The notes below the pieces were generated by a model that saw nothing but the letters and a program-made list of their open reading frames with translations, was not told the DNA's origin and ran no database searches. Source: Prevotella sp. (GTDB taxonomy: Bacteria > Bacteroidota > Bacteroidia > Bacteroidales > Bacteroidaceae). Taken from it: a DNA stretch of 35,500 bases. Position numbers and translations under genes: made by a program. Shown here in pieces: positions 1 through 5,365 of the stretch; the first letter of the stretch is position 1; each line of letters starts with the position of its first letter. The stretch spans positions 1-35,500 of the forward strand of contig JAFVGS010000011.1 of NCBI GenBank assembly GCA_017474845.1, in the 5' to 3' direction.

Positions 1-13
1 TGATTATCAGATA

Positions 14-45
14 CAAAGGTACGAAAAATATCTGACATATGCAAA
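14..45 (-). promoter_or_regulatory. Bacteroidetes-type promoter reading left out of the window
   Basis: On the minus strand, TACCTTTG (21 to 14) is a perfect -7 box and TTTG (45 to 42) a perfect -33 box, 20 bases apart. It would drive a gene to the left of the window that cannot be seen here. Confidence 0.7.
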
Positions 46-57
46 TGTTTTGACTAC

Positions 58-65
58 TATTTTTG
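58..65 (+). promoter_or_regulatory. candidate -7 box for the first gene
   Basis: TATTTTTG fits TAnnTTTG, but no TTTG lies at the right distance upstream. Transcription would start near base 70. Two dyads follow, CACTTaAAGTG at 66-76 and TTTCGCGCGAAA at 103-114, and either could be an operator in this divergent region. Confidence 0.4.
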
Positions 66-200
66 CACTTAAAGTGTTAAAAATCAGCAAGTTATATTAA
101 ATTTTCGCGCGAAATTTTAGTACATCAAATTGGACACCCTACTTCGAAAAAGTCGAAAAAGACGACATCTGAAAAAGAGGCCGAAAAGCCTCGTGAGCTG

Positions 201-659
201 ATGACTTTGAAGCGGAGTAGTAAGGTGCTGGAAGGGCATCTGACTCTGCTCTATCAGAAACTGACTAAGGAAGGTTGGATTGACGGCTATGAGGCTAACT
301 TCAAGAATCTCTTCTCAAATCAGAGAGACGAGAACTGCCAATTGAAGTGGAAAGGACTTTACGGCAAAGGTACGCTGGTGGAATTGTTCAAGCAGATGGC
401 GGGAGCGGGGCTGATAGAGGTGCCGCAAGGTTTTACGCTGTCGGCTATTCTCGAAGGCCACTTCAAGGATAAGAAAGGCCAGTGGCTGACGGGGCTTGAC
501 AAGGGCGACGCTGCCAATGACAAGGCCATGCCTGTGATTCAGGAGTGCGTAAATCTGCTGAAGATATCACCCGATGCTGACTGTGACGATCTGGATGATG
601 AATTCCGTTCGGAATATGATGAGTATGATCAGCAGGATTTGCATTGGCATAAACGATAA
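201..659 (+). CDS. hypothetical protein, start uncertain
   Basis: A 152-residue protein if the ATG at 201 is used. I do not recognise the family with confidence. It is soluble, has no signal peptide or membrane segment, and has an acidic, Asp-rich tail near residues 124-147. Motifs such as LKWKGLYGKGTLVELFKQM and LEGHFKDKKGQWLTG read like a conserved globular domain seen in Bacteroidales accessory regions. The same frame stays open upstream to base 81, and the peptide encoded there is Lys/Glu/Ser-rich and coding-like (TSKKSKKTTSEKEAEKPREL), yet it holds no ATG, GTG or TTG. The true start may therefore be a rare codon (ATT at 129) or the gene may have lost its 5' end. It is followed at once by a palindrome and then by a terminator. 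Confidence 0.6.
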   Translation: MTLKRSSKVLEGHLTLLYQKLTKEGWIDGYEANFKNLFSNQRDENCQLKWKGLYGKGTLVELFKQMAGAGLIEVPQGFTLSAILEGHFKDKKGQWLTGLDKGDAANDKAMPVIQECVNLLKISPDADCDDLDDEFRSEYDEYDQQDLHWHKR

Positions 660-690
660 TCTCACAATAGGGACTGTCCCTTTTGTGAGA
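660..690. repeat. REP-like palindrome
   Basis: A 31-base palindrome begins directly after the TAA stop of the preceding gene: TCTCACAA(T)AGGGAC, a single T at the centre, then GTCCCT(T)TTGTGAGA. Fourteen of fifteen arm positions pair. The core AGGGACTGTCCCT resembles the cores of the elements at 2273-2342 and 35326-35393. Confidence 0.75.
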
Positions 691-701
691 AAATCAGTAC
701 C

Positions 702-856
702 TTCGGGAAATCTTTCGGGAAAGCACAGATTTTTTTGAAAAATTTTCGCATATAGCGGAATCTCTTTGAAACACAAGGGGTTCCGCTTTTCTTTTTTCTT
801 TGCTCGGAGGGGTGAAGTATGCCCTTCCCGAAAGTTTACCCGAACGTTTTCCCGAA
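702..856. repeat. inverted cluster of TTCGGGA / TCCCGAA motifs
   Basis: TTCGGGAAA occurs twice at 702-723. Three opposite-strand copies (TTCCCGAAAG, ACCCGAACG, TTCCCGAAG) lie at 825-856, so the two groups form inverted arms around the terminator at 754-800. I see no convincing gene in 660-956 beyond these structures. Confidence 0.45.
754..800 (+). terminator. rho-independent terminator
   Basis: An 11-bp stem (AGCGGAATCTC with GGGGTTCCGCT, two G-T pairs) closes a 12-base loop and is followed by the T-rich tract TTTCTTTTTTCTTTG. It would end the transcript of the first gene. Confidence 0.7.
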
Positions 857-956
857 GAAACAGGGGGTAGGACGGGGATTATGGATGCTGACTTGAACAA
901 AGCACATCCAACGAACCAATTAAGACCCCGCCTAAGGAGCGGTAAACAAAAGAAAG

Positions 957-1148
957 ATGTACAAGAGAATGATTGTTAAGGACGAGTTTCGTTCAAAGAT
1001 GGCCACTGAGGCCCGTAAGCAACTGGCGCTGATGAACAGATGCCGAATGCACAAACAAGGAGGTCATGGAATGGCGCGCTCGGCGACGAAAGGAGCCGCT
1101 TGCCTAAGCAAGAACCAACCCTTCTACGCAAAGTTTCTTAATCGCTAA
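957..1148 (+). CDS. small hypothetical basic protein
   Basis: A 63-residue reading frame rich in Lys, Arg, Met and Ala, with no membrane segment and no recognised family. It lies between a terminator and the next hypothetical gene on the same strand, and an AAGGAG run sits about 17 bases before the ATG, rather far for ribosome binding. Codon use is not clearly different from chance. It could be a genuine small protein of this island or a spurious frame. If it is not a gene, 660-1249 is non-coding. Confidence 0.35.
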   Translation: MYKRMIVKDEFRSKMATEARKQLALMNRCRMHKQGGHGMARSATKGAACLSKNQPFYAKFLNR

Positions 1149-1249
1149 CTAAAGTTTAATCTGAGACGAAAGCAAGGTGAGGGAAGTCTCGCGAGTGAAA
1201 AGGATCCAATTTCAGCACTTGCCGAATCTCGCAATCGAATCAGAAAAAA

Positions 1250-1696
1250 ATGAAAATTACAAAGTTTGAAGAGCAGATTTTACAGAACGCTGTCCAGATG
1301 GACGCAAGTATTAACTTCCAGACCAATGGCAACTTGCTGATAGTGCCGTGCCCATGGGAGAGTGACAAGGAGGTGACAGGCGGTGAACGTGTGAAGTATC
1401 GTGCCGGCATCGAGGTGGATGCCGACGGACGCACCAGAGTGAAGCGTTATAACATTGGCAAGAACGGTCCACTTCACGAGACCCTCTACGAGACCCCTCA
1501 TGGAGCCGTGAAGATGACCCGCCCGCAGATTCGACCCTATAATGGTCGCCGCCGCATGGATGAGGAGTTCGTCTACGTCACGTTCAAATTTCCGAAGAAG
1601 TACGGGCTGGCACTGACCAGGGCTCTCTACGAGGAGGAAGCCGACGAAATTATGTCTTACTTTAAAACAAGAAAGGAGGAAACCGTATGGAAATGA
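1250..1696 (+). CDS. hypothetical protein upstream of the DUF3987 gene
   Basis: A 148-residue soluble protein with no recognised domain. Its N-terminal part (MKITKFEEQILQNAVQMDA) is helical. The C-terminal part combines RRRMDEEFVYVTFKFPKKYG with LTRALYEEEADEIMSYF. It overlaps the next gene by 10 bases, so the two are probably translated together. An AGGAGG sequence inside its 3' end serves as the ribosome binding site of the next gene. Its tie to the DUF3987 gene suggests an accessory role for the same element. Nothing in the sequence shows an enzymatic function. Confidence 0.7.
   Translation: MKITKFEEQILQNAVQMDASINFQTNGNLLIVPCPWESDKEVTGGERVKYRAGIEVDADGRTRVKRYNIGKNGPLHETLYETPHGAVKMTRPQIRPYNGRRRMDEEFVYVTFKFPKKYGLALTRALYEEEADEIMSYFKTRKEETVWK
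1674..1679 (+). promoter_or_regulatory. strong Shine-Dalgarno site
   Basis: AGGAGG lies 7 bases before the ATG at 1687. Such a strong site is uncommon in Bacteroidales, and it supports 1687 rather than the nearby in-frame ATG at 1693. Confidence 0.6.
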
Positions 1697-4020
1697 ATCA
1701 GATGGAGCAGGCTAAGTATTTCACATGCATAGGCAGGGGGCATGGAGCCCCTTGCATCCCTGCCACCCGAGAGACTTGGGAGATGATGCGCCGAGAGCCT
1801 TGGCTCGCACAGATGTGCGCACGTATAGAGAAAGGTGACGAGGCGTTGAAACATCGATTGCCTGTCTGGACGCCCAGCTGTGCTGAATTCCGTGACAATC
1901 ATCGTGCTGCTGCCGATGCCGTCAAGCCGTTGCCCAGACTGATGATGGACTTCGATGAGAAAGGGCATACGGACGACATTCTGTCGAAATTGAAAATTGA
2001 AAATGGAAAATTGAAAATTGGCTGCGCCGAACCAGACTTACATGGGATGGTGGTGCTGCTGATAGAAGAATCTGCCCGACGAGGAACACATGTGTTGGTG
2101 GAACTGCCTGCGGGCATGGATGCTGAAACAGCCCAGCAGTTGATGAAGGAGGCTACGGGTTTCGAGCCGGACAAGCAGGTGAAGGGCGTTGACAGGTGCA
2201 TCTATATGGTGCCCGAGGATCATACCCGATACGTCAACGAGAAGTTGTTTGAGGTGGTTGAGGTAGTCGAGGGCGACACACAGGGGACAGTCCCTCAGTG
2301 CTCCGTAAACTGCGCACAGCAGGGACAGTCCCCATGTGTCGCTGAGGTCACCGAACGCCGTTATCCGCAGGAGTTCAAGGGTGTGCCTTATACCTCTATT
2401 ATTAGTGAGTACTGGCGCAGGACGGGTGGTGAACCCTCAGAGGGTGAGCGCAATAAGAGATTGCACCAATTGGCAGCTAATTTGAGAGCCATCTGCGACA
2501 ATAACGAAGAGTGGTTGCTAGAGGTGATGCCTAAGTACGGTTTGTCGGCACAGGAAATGCGGGGAATTATCCACTCGGCCTGCAAGGAACCCACTAAAGG
2601 TTCGCGTCTGATGGATCAGATTGTTGATGACCTCTGGCGCAGCTTTCTCCCCCTAAGTAGGGGGAGCCAGAGGGGGTCTGAACAGTCGGATGTGCTTGAG
2701 GATTGGTTTGAGGCGGATCAGACCACCCCAGACCCCTCCTACTCAGGAGGGGAAGTGCCGAAGGCAATCTACAAGAATCTGCCGATAGGTTTGAAGGAAA
2801 GCCTCGCGGGTGTGCCGGTTACGATGCACATGCCTGTGCTGTGTTCGGTGATGCCGATTGCTGCTGCCTACGCTGACCAAGTGACCGTTGAGTATTGTGA
2901 TGGCAATATACATCGTCTTGGGCTGATGAGCATCATCCGTGGTGAACAGGCTTCGAACAAGAGCGTTTGTAAAAATGCCGTTGACCTTTGGAAACGTCAG
3001 CTCGACGAAGAGGATGCTTTGGCACGCAAGCGCGAAGAGGAATGGAAGGAGCGCAAGAAAGGCCGTAAAGCCAACGAGAAGGCTCCCGAAGACCCGCATG
3101 TGCTGATTCGCGTGGTGCCTGTAACGGTCAGTTGTTCCACGCTGTTGAAACGATTCAAGAATGCTCAGGGGCATACCATCTATTCCTTTGGTGAGGAATT
3201 GGACACGCTTCGAAAAACGAACGGTGCTGGCTCGTGGTCATCGAAGTACGACATCTATCGTCTCTCGTTCGACTTTGGTGAGTGGGGACAGGATTACAAC
3301 TCTGATCAGGCTGAGTCGGGAGTGGTCAATGTGGCCTACAACTGGACGATGCTCGGCACCTATGGCGCCATGCGGAAGTGCTTCAAGTCGGACAATATCG
3401 AGAATGGTCTTTCATCTCGAATCTTGGTGGCAGAGATGCCTGACTCATCCTTCCAGAAGATGCCGAAGTTTGGCAAGCGTTCGGCTGAGGACGAAGCCAA
3501 AATTCAAGAGGCCGTCACCCGTCTGCGTTCGTATTCGGGTTTGGTTGACACCCCTCGTCTGCGTAAGGCCATCGAGGAATGGGTAGAGCAGAAACGTGTG
3601 GAGGCAGCCAAGGACATCGACCACGTGAAGGACACCTATCGTAAGCGTGCTGCTGTCATCGGCTTCCGTTGTGGGGTTATCTTCCATCTGCTCTCGGGTA
3701 AGGACAAGGAAACTAAGCCGTGTCTGGAGTTTGCCCTGATGATGGCCGAATATTGTCTGAGTCAGCAGATCAAGACCTTCGGCGAAGCCTTGCAGAGTCA
3801 GTATATCGATGCTCAGGACGAGTGCCAGCGATATGGAGCCAACCACTCGGTGTTCGACCAACTGGCTCCTGTGTTCACCGTCGATGACCTCCGTGCCTTG
3901 AAGCGTGGATTCTGTAGCGACGTGTCGCTCAGAAAGATTATCTCTCGCTGGATGCGTGACGGCTGGATTGAGAAGACCGACCAGAAGCACTGGGGCAAGA
4001 CCAAGATTGACAAAGCGTGA
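1687..4020 (+). CDS. BT4734-like / DUF3987 primase-helicase-type protein
   Basis: A 777-residue protein of the VirE-N/BT4734-like plus DUF3987 type found in mobile and accessory regions of Bacteroidales. Residues about 75-195 fit the BT4734-like N-terminal domain, about 225-318 look like a helical PriCT-type segment, and about 360-710 form the DUF3987 ATPase-like part. The P-loop position reads GEQASNKSV, with Asn where canonical Walker A has Gly; I believe this is usual in the Bacteroidales branch. GEELDTL may be Walker B. The C-terminus is a basic helix-turn-helix-like segment. Three repeats lie inside the frame: a heptamer array (residues about 101-112), a REP-like pair (about 196-219) and a second palindromic element (about 321-355). 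Each falls between or at the edges of domains and keeps the frame open. The likely role is replication or DNA processing of a mobile element, but no integrase or relaxase is nearby. Confidence 0.85.
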   Translation: MEMNQMEQAKYFTCIGRGHGAPCIPATRETWEMMRREPWLAQMCARIEKGDEALKHRLPVWTPSCAEFRDNHRAAADAVKPLPRLMMDFDEKGHTDDILSKLKIENGKLKIGCAEPDLHGMVVLLIEESARRGTHVLVELPAGMDAETAQQLMKEATGFEPDKQVKGVDRCIYMVPEDHTRYVNEKLFEVVEVVEGDTQGTVPQCSVNCAQQGQSPCVAEVTERRYPQEFKGVPYTSIISEYWRRTGGEPSEGERNKRLHQLAANLRAICDNNEEWLLEVMPKYGLSAQEMRGIIHSACKEPTKGSRLMDQIVDDLWRSFLPLSRGSQRGSEQSDVLEDWFEADQTTPDPSYSGGEVPKAIYKNLPIGLKESLAGVPVTMHMPVLCSVMPIAAAYADQVTVEYCDGNIHRLGLMSIIRGEQASNKSVCKNAVDLWKRQLDEEDALARKREEEWKERKKGRKANEKAPEDPHVLIRVVPVTVSCSTLLKRFKNAQGHTIYSFGEELDTLRKTNGAGSWSSKYDIYRLSFDFGEWGQDYNSDQAESGVVNVAYNWTMLGTYGAMRKCFKSDNIENGLSSRILVAEMPDSSFQKMPKFGKRSAEDEAKIQEAVTRLRSYSGLVDTPRLRKAIEEWVEQKRVEAAKDIDHVKDTYRKRAAVIGFRCGVIFHLLSGKDKETKPCLEFALMMAEYCLSQQIKTFGEALQSQYIDAQDECQRYGANHSVFDQLAPVFTVDDLRALKRGFCSDVSLRKIISRWMRDGWIEKTDQKHWGKTKIDKA
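1987..2021. repeat. heptamer array, five units, inside the coding sequence
   Basis: Five tandem units of the form AAATTGA (AAATTGA, AAATTGA, AAATGGA, AAATTGA, AAATTGG) encode KLKIENGKLKI within the N-terminal domain of the DUF3987 protein. The same heptamer class occurs at 4054-4081, 10593-10620, 13136-13163 and 34163-34190. Confidence 0.85.
2273..2342. repeat. inverted pair of REP-like units inside the coding sequence
   Basis: The left unit GCGACACACAGGGGACAG with TCCCT and the right unit AGGGACAGTCCCCATGTG with TCGC are inverted copies with one gap and one substitution, about 24 bases apart. Each unit also holds its own GGGACAGTCCC core. This is the layout of a REPIN-type element. It is translated as a Gln/Cys-rich linker (GDTQGTVPQCSVNCAQQGQS) between two domains of the DUF3987 protein. 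Confidence 0.8.
2647..2752. repeat. second palindromic repeat family inside the coding sequence
   Basis: Two hairpins, CTCCCCCT-aagt-AGGGGGAG (2647-2666) and CCCCTCCT-actc-AGGAGGGG (2733-2752), flank inverted AGGGGGTCTG / CAGACCACCCC arms. The whole is translated as a linker, from LPLSRGSQRGSEQSD to TTPDPSYSGGE, in front of the DUF3987 domain. I recall similar C/G-run hairpins widely in Bacteroidales genomes. Confidence 0.8.
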
Positions 4021-4048
4021 CTTTGTGACTTCGTGACATTGTGACATT
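4017..4048. repeat. octamer array over the stop codon
   Basis: Four tandem octamers, GTGACTTT, GTGACTTC, GTGACATT and GTGACATT, start at the last codons of the DUF3987 gene. The TGA stop is part of the first unit. Confidence 0.75.
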
Positions 4049-4053
4049 AAGGA

Positions 4054-4081
4054 TATTGAACATTGAAAATTGAAAATTGAT
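4054..4081. repeat. heptamer array, four units
   Basis: Units TATTGAA, CATTGAA, AATTGAA and AATTGAT end four bases before the ATG of the DUF5675 gene, so they form its translation initiation region. Confidence 0.8.
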
Positions 4082-4085
4082 AATT

Positions 4086-4544
4086 ATGGAACTGATTTTA
4101 GAACGTATAGCAAAACGCAAGACCTACACGATAGGACACCTCTACATCCGCCAGCAGGTGATGGACGAATATCTGCCCGGAACAGAAGACAAGTATTTCT
4201 GCGACACCCTCGAACCCACTTGGCGCGACTATGCCCACGGGGCATACAAGGTGAAAGGCCGTTCGGCCATCCCCGAAGGTCGCTACGCCGTAGTGATCTC
4301 TTGGAGTCCGAAGTTCAAGATGTGGCTTCCCATCCTGCTCGGTGGCCCTGAGTTCAACAAGCAGTGGCAGGGCATCCGCATCCACATGGGCAACACCGCC
4401 AAAGACACCCAAGGCTGCATCCTCGTCGGTCGCAACCAGCGTGTTGGTGAAGTCCTCGAATCCCGCAAGTGGCTCTACGAATTGAAGCAGAAAATAGTCG
4501 ATGCCAAGAATAAAGGTGAAGCCGTCTGGCTAACCATCAAATAG
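4086..4544 (+). CDS. DUF5675 family protein
   Basis: A 152-residue protein with the hallmarks of DUF5675: FCDTLEPTWRD (38-48), IPEGRYAVV (62-70) and GIRIHMGNTAKDTQGCILVG (96-115). The family is common in Bacteroidetes phages and mobile elements and its function is not established. His100, Asp107 and Cys111 are in an arrangement loosely like the His/Cys of YkuD-type L,D-transpeptidases, which would fit a cell-wall role; this is only inference. There is no signal peptide. The start was set at the ATG at 4086; an in-frame TTG at 4077 lies inside the repeat array and is less likely. It follows the DUF3987 gene in the same direction and ends at a bidirectional terminator. Confidence 0.8.
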   Translation: MELILERIAKRKTYTIGHLYIRQQVMDEYLPGTEDKYFCDTLEPTWRDYAHGAYKVKGRSAIPEGRYAVVISWSPKFKMWLPILLGGPEFNKQWQGIRIHMGNTAKDTQGCILVGRNQRVGEVLESRKWLYELKQKIVDAKNKGEAVWLTIK

Positions 4545-4570
4545 CATCTGGAATAGTTTCAACGACGAAA

Positions 4571-4610
4571 GAAGAAAGGGAACCGTGATGGCTCCCCTTC
4601 TTTGTTTCTA
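4571..4610. terminator. bidirectional terminator between converging genes
   Basis: The arms at 4571-4584 and 4590-4603 pair at 12 of 14 positions around the loop GTGAT. GTTTCT follows on the plus strand and CTTTC on the minus strand. The hairpin lies between the DUF5675 gene and the sigma factor gene, which converge. Confidence 0.6.
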
Positions 4611-4639
4611 TAGGCTTACGAGTGACGAAAACCTTACGA

Positions 4640-5356
4640 TTACGACCGCCGCAGATCCTTCAGCTTCTGCTTGTAGGCTTTGCGCAGCTTGCGAACGGCC
4701 TTGTCGCGTATCTGCCGCACACGCTCACGCTTCAGGTCCATATCCTCAGCTATCTCAGCCATCGTCTCACGCTCTTGGGTAATGCCAAAGAAAGCGTTCA
4801 CCACCTGACTTTCCCGCTGGTTCAATGACAGCAGCGCAAATTCGACGGCATTCTCGACAGCCTCGGAGTGTACACGCTCGTCAGCTATAGGCGCATCAGG
4901 ATTCACCAGCACAGACAGCAGACTTGTATTCGTACGATGCCCGAGCGGCGCATCCACAGACAGCGGCTTGCTCTGCTGATGGGCCGTAGGATCACCCAGC
5001 GCATCCTTGGGCACCTGATAGAGCCCAGCCTGCTGAGAGATGGCCTTCTCAATCTGACTACGAATGTGCCCGACTGCGAAATTCACGAACCTGACGCCCT
5101 TCTCGCCGTCGAACTTCGTGGCAGCCTTCATCAGCCCGATGTTGCCTTCGCTCACCAAGTCCTCCATGGCCAGGCCATTGCCCTTATACTGACGGGCTAC
5201 GACAACGACAAACTTCAGATTGGCCTCCACCAGCCGACTCAACGCCCGCTGGTCGCCTTGCCTGATCTTACGCGAGAGTTCACGTTCCTCTTCGTCAGTG
5301 AGCAGGCTGCTGTGGCCTATCTCGTCCAGATATCTGTTCAATGCATTGTCTTCCAT
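4640..5356 (-). CDS. divergent sigma-70 family RNA polymerase sigma factor
   Basis: A 238-residue sigma-70 protein. Region 1.2 (NRYLDEIGHSSLLTDEEE, 7-24), region 2 (about 33-106) and region 4 (about 177-226, with RERVRQIRDKAVRKLRK) are clear. The primary sigma of Bacteroidetes is about 286 residues. This one is shorter because the segment between regions 2 and 4 is only about 65 residues and shows no region 3 helices. In region 2.3-2.4 the paired tryptophans that help open the -10 region in primary sigma factors are replaced: AVGHIRSQIEKAI instead of the usual A-x-W-W-I-R. It is therefore probably an alternative factor with altered promoter preference. It lies 9 bases behind the transporter gene and is probably in its operon. 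Its regulon cannot be read from this window. Confidence 0.85.
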   Translation of the reverse strand: MEDNALNRYLDEIGHSSLLTDEEERELSRKIRQGDQRALSRLVEANLKFVVVVARQYKGNGLAMEDLVSEGNIGLMKAATKFDGEKGVRFVNFAVGHIRSQIEKAISQQAGLYQVPKDALGDPTAHQQSKPLSVDAPLGHRTNTSLLSVLVNPDAPIADERVHSEAVENAVEFALLSLNQRESQVVNAFFGITQERETMAEIAEDMDLKRERVRQIRDKAVRKLRKAYKQKLKDLRRS

Positions 5357-5365
5357 ATTCTTGTT

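Noticed and set aside
694-900. A 68-codon minus-strand frame in the first intergenic region
   Set aside because: It consists of the inverted TTCGGGA cluster and the terminator, and the protein is low in complexity.
2038-2223. Short minus-strand frames in the DUF3987 gene as antitoxin-like genes
   Set aside because: There is no promoter box, no partner gene and no recognisable motif.
3445-4047. A 200-codon minus-strand frame inside the DUF3987 gene
   Set aside because: It lies opposite the conserved C-terminal part of the DUF3987 protein and has no recognisable motif.
1987-4081. A CRISPR array suggested by the tandem repeats
   Set aside because: The units are 7-8 bases and directly adjacent, there are no unique spacers, and no cas genes are present.
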